A stretch of 64,000 nt of DNA from Nitrosomonas nitrosa (GTDB lineage: Bacteria; Pseudomonadota; Gammaproteobacteria; Burkholderiales; Nitrosomonadaceae), in contig NZ_QAOO01000013.1 in the NCBI RefSeq assembly GCF_003051105.1, positions 1 to 64,000 on the forward strand, in the 5' to 3' direction. A program made the position numbers and the translations under genes. Positions within the stretch are counted from its first letter, which is position 1, and every line of letters begins with the position of its first letter. Below are positions 47,758 to 57,334 of this stretch, piece after piece. Below the pieces are notes generated by a model. The model had not been told where the DNA came from. It saw nothing but the letters and a program-made list of their open reading frames with translations, and made no database searches.

Positions 47758-50700
47758 TTAGGCGTTTTTTGTTTCGAGATTGGCCGTCTGCTCCATAACC
47801 CACTCTCTGAGCGCTACGTAATCGGTTTTTCCGGTACCAAGATGCGGTATTTCGTCGACGAAGAGAATGGTTCTGGGGATATTCAGTTCACCGAGACCGT
47901 GTTCTTGAACATAAGCTATCAAATCATTGCGATTGGCGGCCGGATGAGTCGTGATAAGTACAAGCTGCTCTCCTTTTTTGGCATCGGCAATGGGGACTAC
48001 GGCATGGGCATGATCTGGCCAAAGTTGGCTGATATATTCTTCAACCGCGGTCAGGGAGACCATTTCTCCCCCGATTTTGGCGAAGCGTTTGGCACGCCCT
48101 CTAATAAATAGATAGCCTTCATTATCGATTTCAACGATATCGCCGGTGTCATACCATCCGTTAGGTGGGGGTACGATCTGACCAGGCACATCGAGCAAAT
48201 AGTAGCCTTTCATCACATTGGGTCCAGCGACCCATAATTTGCCACCACCTTTAATACCCGTTATTTCTTCTAATCGGTAGCGGATACCCGGCATTAAACG
48301 GCCTACCGAGCCTGCACGATTGTGCATGGGTGTATTGATACTCAAAATGGGAGCCGTTTCAGTGGCGCCATAGCCTTCAAAAATGCGCACACCAAAATTC
48401 TCTGACCAGGTCCTGCGCGTGCTTTCCCGTAATTTTTCCGCACCGGCGAATACATAGCGAAGACTATAGAAGTCGTAAGGGTTGGCGTAACGAGCATAAC
48501 CTGTCAGGAATGTGTCGGTACCGAATAAGAGAGTAGCATTGCTGTCATACACCAGTTCGGGAATGACACGATAATGCAGGGGGGAGGGATAAAAAAATGT
48601 TTTTATTCCGGAGAAAATCGGGAGCAATGTTCCCCCTGTCAGGCCGAATGAATGAAAGACGGGCAATGCATTGAATACGATATCTGTCGGACCAAAATCG
48701 ATGAGAGAAGCGGCCTGGAAACGGTTAGCCTGCAAATTGAGATGGCTGAGTGCCACTCCTTTTGGTGCACCTTCGGATCCCGAAGTAAACAGCACCACTG
48801 CTGCTGCATCGGCATCCCGTGCGGGATGCGTGATGCGGTAAGCAAATCTTGGCAACCATCCAGCAAGAGTTCCTGCCAGCTTGTTCCACCAGTGCAGGTT
48901 TTTACGGATGTCTTCCAAATAAAGTACCGAAATCGACTGGGTTTGCAATTCATCGATCCTATCGGTCAGTTTCCCCGCTTCGACGAACCGTCTCGAAGTA
49001 ATGACTATTTCGATTTGAGCGAGCCGGCAGGCATCGATCAGATTTTTTTTGCTGGCTGAGAAATTGAGCATGGCTGGAACGCGCCCATAGGCTTGCAAGG
49101 CGAAAAAGCCAATCAACGTACTGGTCATATTGGGCAATAGTATGCCTACATTATGGCGCACTGGTGCCATTTTTTGTAGCACACTGCCCAGGATGAAACT
49201 GCGGGTGATCAATTGAGAATAGGATAAAGTAATGCGCTCAATATCTTCAGCAATAACATGCCTTCTGCCATGAATCGTTGCGGCGTCGAGCAGGGACTCA
49301 AACAAGGTTTGCTTTAGCGTATTACTTTGAAACATCATGGTGGTCATGATGTCGTAAAGTTTGATGCCGGCCATGCGTCGTCGCTGTTTTCCCTGTATTT
49401 GTGGCGGCAGCGCAAAGGATTCGGGTGGCATGCAGGTAAGTGTTATTTTAGGAAACCAGCGTAGCCGAATTTTACCTTTTAGTCGGGAGAAGGGCGTGTA
49501 TTGAGCCCCTGAAATACAGATCGGCAGAAGAAGCGCATCCGATTTGTCGGCGATGACAGCTGGCCCTTCGTATACTTTCATGAGTGAGCCAGTGAGCGTC
49601 AGCCTGCCTTCGGGGAAAATAACGACTTTCCGGCCATTTTTTACCTTATCGATCAATAAGCGCATCGACATGGGATTCGTGGGGTCGATTGTGACAATGT
49701 CGGCAAGAAATAGAAAAGGACGGATCCACCAGCGCCGCGCAATATGCGTGTTGATGGCGAAACACAATGGCTCGGGAATGCTAGCGCTTAGTAGCAGCGC
49801 ATCCAGGAATGATAGATGATTGGCAATGATGATCGTTCTGCCGCCTGCTTGTTGATAGTGTTCCATTCCCTTGATTTCCAATCGATAGAACGTATGGAAA
49901 ATGGCTTGCAGAAGTGATCTGATCAGTGCCTGCGGCAGCAGACTCGTAATATAAATCGCTACCAGTCCATTCAAGAGGGCAATCGTCAAAAAAACTTCGG
50001 TGACAGAAAAATCGCTTGCCAGCATCAAGCTAATAGCCAGTGCAGAGGCCACCATGAAGAGTGCATTCATGATGTTGTTACCGGCGAAGACACGTGACCG
50101 ATGGGAAGATTGGGCGCAGTGCTGGAGAAGAGCGTATAGCGGCACGATATAAATCCCACCACAAATAGCGAGGCCGAACAGATCCGCTAAAATACGCCAG
50201 TGAGTCCATGAATCCAAAAATGTGATTGCACCGATCAGCTCGCTTTTTTCGACAACCGGTATGATGGCGTGGCTTGCAAAAAATAAGTCGACGGTAAAAA
50301 CAGTCATGCCGAGAATCCCGAGCGGCGTATAGGTAGTTACCACTTCACTTTTTAGTAACTTGTTGCACAGTAGTGAGCCGATGCCGATCCCAACCGAAAA
50401 TACAACTAGAAATAAGGTAACGACTTGCTCATTGCCACCAATGATTTCCTTTGCAAAAATCGGGAATTGAGACAAAAAAGCCGCGCCAAACAACCAGAAC
50501 CAGGAAATACCCAGGATGGTGCGAAAAATGATTTTGTCTTGGCGAATATACTGAAGAATCGCGCGTGTTTCGCTTAACGGGTTAAACCCGATCATGATTC
50601 CCGGGGATGCGGGCTGGGCTGGCGGAATATACAAGCTGGATAGCCAGCCCAGGAGCGCAGCTATGATCACCAGCGCTGTGATGATAGCGATGCCATTTTC

Positions 50701-51213
50701 AACCATGATAAACAGACCACCCAGCATCGTGCCGAGCAAGATCGATAAAAATGTACCTGCTTCGATCAGGGCGTTGCCGCCGATCAACTCATGCTCATGA
50801 AGATGGTCTGGCAGGATGCCGTATTTGAGTGGCCCAAAGAAAGCGGATTGTGCTCCCATCAGAAAAAGGATACCTAGCAGCAGAATGACGTTTTCCAGAT
50901 AAAAACCTATTGCTGCACTGGCCATCAACAGGATTTCAATGAATTTGATCACTCGGATGAGCTGCGCTTTATCCCTTTTGTCAGCGAGTTGACCTGCAAT
51001 CGCAGAAAAAAGAAAAAACGGGAGAATGAATATTCCAGCTGCCAGTGTCACCATGATGTGCGGAGCGATGCCAGCACTATCCATGACTGCATAGGTAATC
51101 AGAATGATCAGCGCATTTTTGAAAACATTGTCATTCAACGCACCCAAAAACTGCGTGATAAAAAGCGGTAGAAAACGTCTTGTGCCAAGTAGGCGCCACT
51201 GGTTTACGTGCAT
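47758..51213 (-). CDS. Fused lysophospholipid transporter, acyltransferase and acyl-ACP synthetase (LplT-Aas)
   Basis: This 1151-residue inner-membrane protein has three parts. Residues 1-425 form an LplT-like MFS transporter with about 12 helices. A PlsC acyltransferase (about 440-620) has NHLSFLD at 465-471 and FPEGR at 533-537. An AMP-forming acyl-ACP synthetase (about 630-1140) has LFTSGSEGAPKG at 807-818, and GYGATETAPILS and YDTGDIVEID further on. In E. coli LplT and Aas are separate neighbouring genes; together they flip lysophosphatidylethanolamine inward and re-acylate it. The fusion suggests channelling of lysolipid to the acyltransferase. Single gene, convergent with der. Confidence 0.9.
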   Translation of the reverse strand: MHVNQWRLLGTRRFLPLFITQFLGALNDNVFKNALIILITYAVMDSAGIAPHIMVTLAAGIFILPFFLFSAIAGQLADKRDKAQLIRVIKFIEILLMASAAIGFYLENVILLLGILFLMGAQSAFFGPLKYGILPDHLHEHELIGGNALIEAGTFLSILLGTMLGGLFIMVENGIAIITALVIIAALLGWLSSLYIPPAQPASPGIMIGFNPLSETRAILQYIRQDKIIFRTILGISWFWLFGAAFLSQFPIFAKEIIGGNEQVVTLFLVVFSVGIGIGSLLCNKLLKSEVVTTYTPLGILGMTVFTVDLFFASHAIIPVVEKSELIGAITFLDSWTHWRILADLFGLAICGGIYIVPLYALLQHCAQSSHRSRVFAGNNIMNALFMVASALAISLMLASDFSVTEVFLTIALLNGLVAIYITSLLPQALIRSLLQAIFHTFYRLEIKGMEHYQQAGGRTIIIANHLSFLDALLLSASIPEPLCFAINTHIARRWWIRPFLFLADIVTIDPTNPMSMRLLIDKVKNGRKVVIFPEGRLTLTGSLMKVYEGPAVIADKSDALLLPICISGAQYTPFSRLKGKIRLRWFPKITLTCMPPESFALPPQIQGKQRRRMAGIKLYDIMTTMMFQSNTLKQTLFESLLDAATIHGRRHVIAEDIERITLSYSQLITRSFILGSVLQKMAPVRHNVGILLPNMTSTLIGFFALQAYGRVPAMLNFSASKKNLIDACRLAQIEIVITSRRFVEAGKLTDRIDELQTQSISVLYLEDIRKNLHWWNKLAGTLAGWLPRFAYRITHPARDADAAAVVLFTSGSEGAPKGVALSHLNLQANRFQAASLIDFGPTDIVFNALPVFHSFGLTGGTLLPIFSGIKTFFYPSPLHYRVIPELVYDSNATLLFGTDTFLTGYARYANPYDFYSLRYVFAGAEKLRESTRRTWSENFGVRIFEGYGATETAPILSINTPMHNRAGSVGRLMPGIRYRLEEITGIKGGGKLWVAGPNVMKGYYLLDVPGQIVPPPNGWYDTGDIVEIDNEGYLFIRGRAKRFAKIGGEMVSLTAVEEYISQLWPDHAHAVVPIADAKKGEQLVLITTHPAANRNDLIAYVQEHGLGELNIPRTILFVDEIPHLGTGKTDYVALREWVMEQTANLETKNA

Positions 51214-51436
51214 AAAAAGCCTGTGAAGAAAGGAATGAGCCGTTGCTAGTTTCTCATAACATGATTCGTCTTCAAATATGGAAAAAGCGGTGAATCGTAT
51301 TAATACTGGGTTGTATTAACGGCCTTGCTATGAATTGCATTTTTTGACCTTGCTTTGGATTGAATGATTACGATTCATTATCAATCGGTTAATAAAAAAT
51401 GTAGGTTGTTTTTCTGAAAAGGCGATAATTTTTTGC

Positions 51437-51465
51437 TGGACGCACATACAAAACTTCGGTATAAA
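51437..51465 (+). promoter_or_regulatory. Candidate nrdA promoter
   Basis: TGGACG (51437-51442) and TATAAA (51460-51465) are spaced by 17 bases. The predicted start near 51472 lies directly before the NrdR-like box, so a repressor bound there could block transcription. Confidence 0.4.
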
Positions 51466-51476
51466 TTTACTACTTG

Positions 51477-51492
51477 CTACAATATGTAGTAT
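51477..51492. promoter_or_regulatory. NrdR-like box
   Basis: CTACAATATGTAGTAT matches the NrdR consensus ACACWATATATWGTGT at 12 of 16 positions and is nearly palindromic. NrdR usually binds two boxes about 31 bases apart; I see only a poor second match upstream. Confidence 0.4.
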
Positions 51493-51581
51493 CTGGTGTC
51501 ATTTTACTAATGATGAGTAAAAGCAGTAACAATTCCCTCTTTTATTTTTCTCAGTCCCAACAAATCAAGGAGAAGTCGACT

Positions 51582-54446
51582 ATGCAACTAACAGCCGACA
51601 GCACAAATTTAGATCCTGTTCTTCGGAGTGACTTTTCAGAAATTCCTGTTACACCTAGTTTGCAATACGCTCAATATAAAGTGATTCGCCGTAATGGCGC
51701 CGTGGTTGCTTTTGAGCCAAGCAAAATCTCTGTCGCGATGACCAAGGCATTTATCGCAGTGGAGGGTGGTCAAGGTGCCGCATCTGCGCGGGTGCGTGAA
51801 GTGGTGGCGCGTCTGACGCAAGATGTGGTTGGTGCATTGACGCGGCGCCAACCGGATGGTGGCACGTTTCATATTGAAGATATTCAAGATCAAGTTGAGC
51901 TGGCATTGATGCGTTCGGGAGAACACGACGTGGCGCGTTCATACGTGCTGTATCGTGAGGCACGTGCGCGTGAGCGGGCAAAACAGCAAGAAAAACTGAC
52001 GGCCGAGAAACAGGCGCCGGTGTTACATGTGCTGGAAAATGGGCTGAGAGTCCCACTCGATATTGCGCGTTTGACAGCCCTGGTCGACTCGGCTTGTGTC
52101 GATCTCGGCGATGCGGTGAACAGCGCCCTCATCCTCAAGTCGACCTTAAAAGATTTGTACGATGGCGTGCCGGCGGAAGAAGTCAGAAAATCGTTGATTT
52201 TGTCTGCACGTTCCTTGATCGAGAAAGATCCTGCTTACAGTTACGTAACGGCAAGATTGTTATTGCATACGATCCGTTTTGAAGTACTGGGAGAGGATGT
52301 TACACAAAACGAGATGACATCGCGTTACGCCGAATATTTTCCAGGGTTTGTCAAAAAAGGGGTCGAAGCCGGTTTATTGGATGAGCGGCTTGCCCAATTC
52401 GATTTGGTACGCTTGGCGGAAGTGCTGGATGCGGATCGAGATATGCAATTTGGTTATCTTGGTCTGCAGACATTGTATGATCGCTATTTTCTACATATCA
52501 AGGAAAAACGTATCGAGCTGCCGCAGGCTTTTTTCATGCGGGTTGCGATGGGGCTGGCGCTCAATGAGATCGATCGAGAGGCGCGTGCCATCGAGTTCTA
52601 TCAGCTATTGTCGAAATTTGACTTCATGAGTTCGACACCGACGTTGTTCAATTCAGGTACTTGTCGCTCGCAGCTTTCTTCGTGTTATCTGACCACCGTC
52701 TCCGATAGCCTCGACAGTATTTATGAAGCGATTAAAGAAAATGCCTTGCTTTCGAAGTTTGCGGGCGGGCTGGGTAATGACTGGACACCTGTACGGGCGA
52801 TGGGGTCGCGCATTAAAGGAACCAATGGCAAATCGCAAGGCGTGGTGCCTTTTCTCAAAGTCGTTTCCGATACGGCTGTTGCAGTCAATCAAGGCGGTAA
52901 ACGCAAGGGTGCGGTTTGTGCTTATCTGGAATGCTGGCATCTCGATGTCGAAGAGTTCCTGGAGCTGCGTAAAAATACCGGTGATGATCGCCGTCGAACG
53001 CATGATATGAATACGGCCATTTGGGTACCCGATTTGTTCATGAAGCGGGTGATGGAGGGCGGGGATTGGATGCTGTTTTCGCCTTCCGACGTGCCGGATC
53101 TGCATGACAAGTATGGTAAGGTATTCGAGCAGGCCTATCTTGCTTACGAGAAGAAAGCGGCAGACGGTGAAATTGCTCTGCATAAAAAACTTCCTGCGCA
53201 GCAGTTATGGCGAAAAATGCTCACCATGCTATTCGAGACAGGGCACCCCTGGATTACCTTCAAAGACCCTTGCAATATTCGTTCGCCTCAAAATCACGTC
53301 GGTGTGGTGCACAGCTCCAATCTTTGCACCGAAATCACTTTGAATACCAATGAGCAGGAAATCGCTGTCTGCAACCTCGGCTCGATTAATCTGCCTGCGC
53401 ATATCATTGATGGCAAACTCGATATGGACAAATTGAAACGCACTATCAGCACAGCGATGCGCATGCTTGATAATGTGATCGATATCAATTTTTATGCGGT
53501 TGCCAAAGCGCGCAATGCAAATCTGAAACATCGGCCAGTCGGCCTGGGTATCATGGGATTCCAGGATTGCTTATATAAACTGGGGATTCCCTACGCATCC
53601 GAAGAAGCGATCGAGTTTGCGGATCGTTCGATGGAAGCGATTGCCTATCATGCTTATTGGTCTTCAACCGAATTGGCGGAGGAACGAGGCTGTTACGCTT
53701 CTTATCGTGGCAGTCTATGGGATCGCGGGATTTTGCCGCAAGACACCCTGGCGTTGTTGCGCGAAGAGCGTGGTAATAATGTGGAAGTGGATATATCCGC
53801 TACACTGCAATGGGATAAGCTTCGAGCGCGCATCAAGAAGCACGGCATGAGAAATTCGAATTGTCTGGCGATTGCGCCGACCGCAACGATTTCAAATATC
53901 GTTGGCATCTCGGCGAGTATCGAGCCCACTTATCAGAATCTTTATGTTAAATCGAATTTATCTGGTGAGTTCACGATGGTTAACAAATGGTTGGTGAATG
54001 ATCTTAAACAACGTGATCTTTGGGATGAAGTGATGATTGCTGATCTTAAATACTACGATGGCGCGATCGGCAAAATAGACCGGATACCCGCCGATATGCG
54101 GAACCTGTATGCAACCGCGTTCGAAATCGATCCCCGGTGGTTGGTTGAAGCGGCTGCTCGACGGCAGAAATGGATCGATCAAGCCCAGTCACTCAATATT
54201 TATATAGCGGCCGCATCAGGCAAAAAGCTTGATGAGCTCTATAAACTTGCTTGGTTGCGGGGGCTCAAGACGACCTATTACCTGCGTTCGCTAGGGGCAA
54301 CGACAGCGGAAAAATCGACGGTCCATACCGGCGCACTCAATGCGGTGCCAGCAAGCGGTGGAATGGCTGCTGCAGGCATACAGCAGATGACAGCCGAAAT
54401 CAAGTATTGTGCAATTGATGATCCTGGCTGCGAATCATGCCAATGA
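51582..54446 (+). CDS. nrdA: Ribonucleotide reductase class I alpha subunit
   Basis: This subunit reduces ribonucleotides to deoxyribonucleotides. The ATG at 51582 has AAGGAG nine bases upstream and gives 954 residues; the longer frame from 51474 would swallow the regulatory region. An N-terminal ATP-cone (about 31-125) provides allosteric control. Active-site elements are SSCYL, SNLCTEI (N, C and E of the catalytic triad) and the partner cysteine in IAVCNLGSINL, and the C-terminal redox pair is CESC. nrdB follows 43 bases downstream. Confidence 0.96.
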   Translation: MQLTADSTNLDPVLRSDFSEIPVTPSLQYAQYKVIRRNGAVVAFEPSKISVAMTKAFIAVEGGQGAASARVREVVARLTQDVVGALTRRQPDGGTFHIEDIQDQVELALMRSGEHDVARSYVLYREARARERAKQQEKLTAEKQAPVLHVLENGLRVPLDIARLTALVDSACVDLGDAVNSALILKSTLKDLYDGVPAEEVRKSLILSARSLIEKDPAYSYVTARLLLHTIRFEVLGEDVTQNEMTSRYAEYFPGFVKKGVEAGLLDERLAQFDLVRLAEVLDADRDMQFGYLGLQTLYDRYFLHIKEKRIELPQAFFMRVAMGLALNEIDREARAIEFYQLLSKFDFMSSTPTLFNSGTCRSQLSSCYLTTVSDSLDSIYEAIKENALLSKFAGGLGNDWTPVRAMGSRIKGTNGKSQGVVPFLKVVSDTAVAVNQGGKRKGAVCAYLECWHLDVEEFLELRKNTGDDRRRTHDMNTAIWVPDLFMKRVMEGGDWMLFSPSDVPDLHDKYGKVFEQAYLAYEKKAADGEIALHKKLPAQQLWRKMLTMLFETGHPWITFKDPCNIRSPQNHVGVVHSSNLCTEITLNTNEQEIAVCNLGSINLPAHIIDGKLDMDKLKRTISTAMRMLDNVIDINFYAVAKARNANLKHRPVGLGIMGFQDCLYKLGIPYASEEAIEFADRSMEAIAYHAYWSSTELAEERGCYASYRGSLWDRGILPQDTLALLREERGNNVEVDISATLQWDKLRARIKKHGMRNSNCLAIAPTATISNIVGISASIEPTYQNLYVKSNLSGEFTMVNKWLVNDLKQRDLWDEVMIADLKYYDGAIGKIDRIPADMRNLYATAFEIDPRWLVEAAARRQKWIDQAQSLNIYIAAASGKKLDELYKLAWLRGLKTTYYLRSLGATTAEKSTVHTGALNAVPASGGMAAAGIQQMTAEIKYCAIDDPGCESCQ

Positions 54447-54489
54447 CAATCGATGTGCAGATAAAACTCAATAAAAGCAAGGAGAAAAA

Positions 54490-55674
54490 ATGATGTTGAC
54501 GTTTGACGATGAACCGCTGCAGCCAGAAAAAAATCGATCCAAGGGCCTCTTGAGCGGCCTGCCCAATGAATCAATCTTGGGTTCTTCTGCAGAGATCGAG
54601 TCTGCAGTGAAGGATAGTATCGATCCGGTATATGAGCAATCAGCGGAAGATATGTATCGCCGTATTTCGGTTGAAGATAAGCGCATCATCAATTGCAAGG
54701 CGGATGTGAATCAACTGGTTCCATTCAAGTATAAGTGGGCATGGGAAAAATATTTATCTGCTTGTGCCAATCACTGGATGCCTCAGGAAATCAATATGAG
54801 TCGCGATATTGCGCTGTGGAAAGATCCAAATGGATTGAACGAAGACGAGCGCCGCTTGGTTAAGCGTAATCTTGGTTTTTTTGTGACGGCGGATTCGTTG
54901 GCGGCAAACAATATCGTGCTGGGGACGTATCGCCATATTACCAATCCTGAGTGTCGGCAATATCTTTTGCGTCAGGCCTTCGAGGAGGCCATTCATACGC
55001 ATGCCTATCAATATATCGTCGAATCGCTTGGCTTGAATGAAGGCGAGATTTTCAACGCCTATCATGAGATCGAATCGATTCGCGACAAGGATGAATTCTT
55101 GATCCCCTTCATCGATACACTGACTGATCCAGGGTTTAAAACAGGAACGTTAGAAGCGGATCAAAAATTATTGAAGAGTTTAATCGTATTTGCGTGTATC
55201 ATGGAGGGGTTGTTCTTCTATGTGGGATTTACCCAGATTTTGGCACTCGGCAGACAGAATAAAATGACGGGTGCTGCCGAGCAGTATCAGTATATTCTGC
55301 GTGATGAGTCGATGCATTGTAATTTTGGTATCGACGTTATCAACCAGATCAAACTGGAAAATCCTCAACTCTGGACGAAAGCATTTCGTGAGGAGATTAG
55401 CGCTTTGATGCAAAAAGCGGTCGAGCTTGAATACCGTTATGCCGAAGATACGATGCCACGCGGCGTGCTCGGGTTGAATGCGTCGATGTTTAAGGAATAT
55501 TTGCGCTTTATCGCAAATCGCCGATGCCAGCAAATCGGTCTCGATATTCTTTTTCCAGATGCGAGCAATCCATTTCCATGGATGTCGGAAATGATCGACT
55601 TGAAGAAAGAAAAGAACTTTTTCGAAACGCGCGTCATTGAATACCAAACAGGCGGCGTATTGAGCTGGGATTAA
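54490..55674 (+). CDS. nrdB: Ribonucleotide reductase class I beta subunit
   Basis: This 394-residue ferritin-like protein houses the radical-generating metal site. By spacing, D135, E166, H169 and the radical tyrosine Y173 ([12 protein letters not shown]) match D84, E115, H118 and Y122 of E. coli NrdB. The second set lies in [12 protein letters not shown] and [10 protein letters not shown]. Presence of the tyrosine argues against a class Ic phenylalanine-type enzyme. GGAG is upstream of the ATG; another ATG follows immediately. Confidence 0.96.
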   Translation: MMLTFDDEPLQPEKNRSKGLLSGLPNESILGSSAEIESAVKDSIDPVYEQSAEDMYRRISVEDKRIINCKADVNQLVPFKYKWAWEKYLSACANHWMPQEINMSRDIALWKDPNGLNEDERRLVKRNLGFFVTADSLAANNIVLGTYRHITNPECRQYLLRQAFEEAIHTHAYQYIVESLGLNEGEIFNAYHEIESIRDKDEFLIPFIDTLTDPGFKTGTLEADQKLLKSLIVFACIMEGLFFYVGFTQILALGRQNKMTGAAEQYQYILRDESMHCNFGIDVINQIKLENPQLWTKAFREEISALMQKAVELEYRYAEDTMPRGVLGLNASMFKEYLRFIANRRCQQIGLDILFPDASNPFPWMSEMIDLKKEKNFFETRVIEYQTGGVLSWD

Positions 55675-55681
55675 CAAGCGA

Positions 55682-55723
55682 GCACTATCGGCAAATTGAT
55701 TTCAATTTGCCGAAGTGTTTTTT
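55682..55723 (+). terminator. Terminator after nrdB
   Basis: CGGCAAATTG (55689-55698) pairs perfectly with CAATTTGCCG (55703-55712) around ATTT, extended by CACT/AGTG pairing, and is followed by TTTTTT (55718-55723). Confidence 0.9.
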
Positions 55724-55731
55724 AAAATTTA

Positions 55732-55757
55732 AATTACATCAATTAATTACATCAATT
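55732..55757. repeat. 13-bp exact tandem duplication
   Basis: AATTACATCAATT occurs twice in direct succession between the nrdB terminator and the mltD gene. Confidence 0.7.
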
Positions 55758-55913
55758 ATTAGGAGCAAGCACAGAAGCAATGATGTAGCACTTGTCTGCA
55801 ATGGATAAAAATTGAGTGTTATCCCTAACAGGTGGCATAGGGATGGGCCACCTCTTTTGCAGGCATGATCGAATCTGAATTTTCAGAGATATTGATCATT
55901 TTGAAAATTAAGG

Positions 55914-57314
55914 ATGCACACACTCATGCTAGAAACAAGAACCATACGAAATCTACTAGTAATCATGGCGGCCAGTATGCCGCTAGCCTTTTTACCAATA
56001 ACGACAGAAGCAAGGGAAACTTTAGAAAATAATTATCGTACTTCAATTTCAAAAGTAAAAAAAACATCAGTAAATTCGAACAAGCCTTTAGATGATTTAT
56101 GGACACGTATCCGCAGCGGTTTTAGTCTCGCGGATATGCACAGTCAAGAAGTTCGCCATAACGAAAACCAGTTTACTCGTCATCAAAAATATATCGATCA
56201 CATCGTTGAACGAAGCAGGCGCTATTTATTTTATATAGTCGAAGAAGTGGAACGGCGCGGTATGCCGACCGAGATCGCATTGCTCCCCATCGTGGAAAGC
56301 GCATTCGATCCAGTAGCTTACTCCCGGCAGCATGCATCTGGCTTATGGCAGTTTATTCCCTCGACTGGCAGGGCATATGGCCTCGAACAGAATTGGTGGT
56401 ATGACGAACGGCGTGATGTGGTCGCTGCGACCCGAGCGGCGCTGGATTACTTGCAAAAGCTTCACACGATGTTTGGTGATTGGCAGTTGACGCTGGCGGC
56501 CTATAACTGGGGTGAGGGGGCATTGAAGCGATCTATCGATGAGACGACGCAGAAGGGCAAGAAACGTATTCGCCTCCATGACCTTCAGTTGCCCACCGAA
56601 ACCAAAAACCATGTCGCAAAGCTCATTGCTGTAAGAAACATTATTGCCAAACCAGAAAATTATGGTATCAGACTTAAACCACTTCCCAACCGGCCCTATT
56701 TCGAGCAAGTGGAAATCACGCGTCCCATTGACGTAAAATTGGCAGCAGAGCTTGCCGACGTGCCAGAAGCTGAATTTGCCGCGCTAAATCCGGCCTACCA
56801 TCGTCCTATCATAAGAATCAATGATGCGCCGCGCACCTTGTTGCTGCCAGTCAATAAAGCGAGAACTTTCGTCGCTAATCTAGAGAATTACGATAAATCG
56901 CTTGTTTCTTGGCGTATTTACCGTGTGAAAGAAGTGGAAACCCTCGAAGAATTGTCTGATAAATACGCTATCGATGTCGCTGAATTGGCTGAAATCAATG
57001 GTCTTTCGGAAAGGAGCGCGCTCAGGCGTGGGCAGATCGTCTTGGTTCCGCGTGGCAAGAGTAAGGCAAAAGAACCCGATTACTTCGTGCAGAACACCCA
57101 GAACGGCAAGCGTCGCGCTTATTCGTCATGGGATGACCAAATTATCTATGTGGTCAAAAAAGGCGACACACTGTATGACATCGCCAAGCGATATGGTCTT
57201 GATGTAAAAGAAATCAAATCATGGAACGGCAACAGCGAGCGACTTTCCATTGGTCAAAAACTGACCCTTCGATTGGTCAACTCAAACAAAATACGCTTGG
57301 CAGATAACTCGTAG
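55914..57314 (+). CDS. mltD: Membrane-bound lytic murein transglycosylase D-like
   Basis: This 466-residue exported enzyme cleaves peptidoglycan glycan strands. A signal peptide (about 1-33) precedes the SLT domain with catalytic E128 in LLPIVESAFDP, ASGLWQFIPSTGRAYGL and AAYNWGEGAL. Two LysM domains follow (about 337-383 and 412-455, the second YVVKKGDTLYDIAKRYGL), which bind peptidoglycan. No lipobox cysteine is seen in the signal peptide, unlike E. coli MltD, so membrane anchoring may differ. Confidence 0.92.
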   Translation: MHTLMLETRTIRNLLVIMAASMPLAFLPITTEARETLENNYRTSISKVKKTSVNSNKPLDDLWTRIRSGFSLADMHSQEVRHNENQFTRHQKYIDHIVERSRRYLFYIVEEVERRGMPTEIALLPIVESAFDPVAYSRQHASGLWQFIPSTGRAYGLEQNWWYDERRDVVAATRAALDYLQKLHTMFGDWQLTLAAYNWGEGALKRSIDETTQKGKKRIRLHDLQLPTETKNHVAKLIAVRNIIAKPENYGIRLKPLPNRPYFEQVEITRPIDVKLAAELADVPEAEFAALNPAYHRPIIRINDAPRTLLLPVNKARTFVANLENYDKSLVSWRIYRVKEVETLEELSDKYAIDVAELAEINGLSERSALRRGQIVLVPRGKSKAKEPDYFVQNTQNGKRRAYSSWDDQIIYVVKKGDTLYDIAKRYGLDVKEIKSWNGNSERLSIGQKLTLRLVNSNKIRLADNS

Positions 57315-57334
57315 CCACCAAACTTATCGAAGAA

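Larger units (their letters stand above)
51214..51581. other. Intergenic region between aas and nrdA
   Basis: About 370 bases with no gene. It contains a candidate promoter and NrdR-like box (listed separately) and an AT-rich segment at 51361-51385 where AATGA and TCATT form a dyad with a 7-base spacer; the latter only loosely resembles a Fur box. Confidence 0.6.

Noticed and set aside
51361-51385. Possible Fur box upstream of nrdA
   Set aside because: Only about 11 of 19 positions fit the consensus, and ribonucleotide reductase control by Fur is not otherwise indicated.
52653-53183. 176-residue minus-strand frame inside nrdA
   Set aside because: Antisense to conserved ribonucleotide reductase sequence; no family resemblance.
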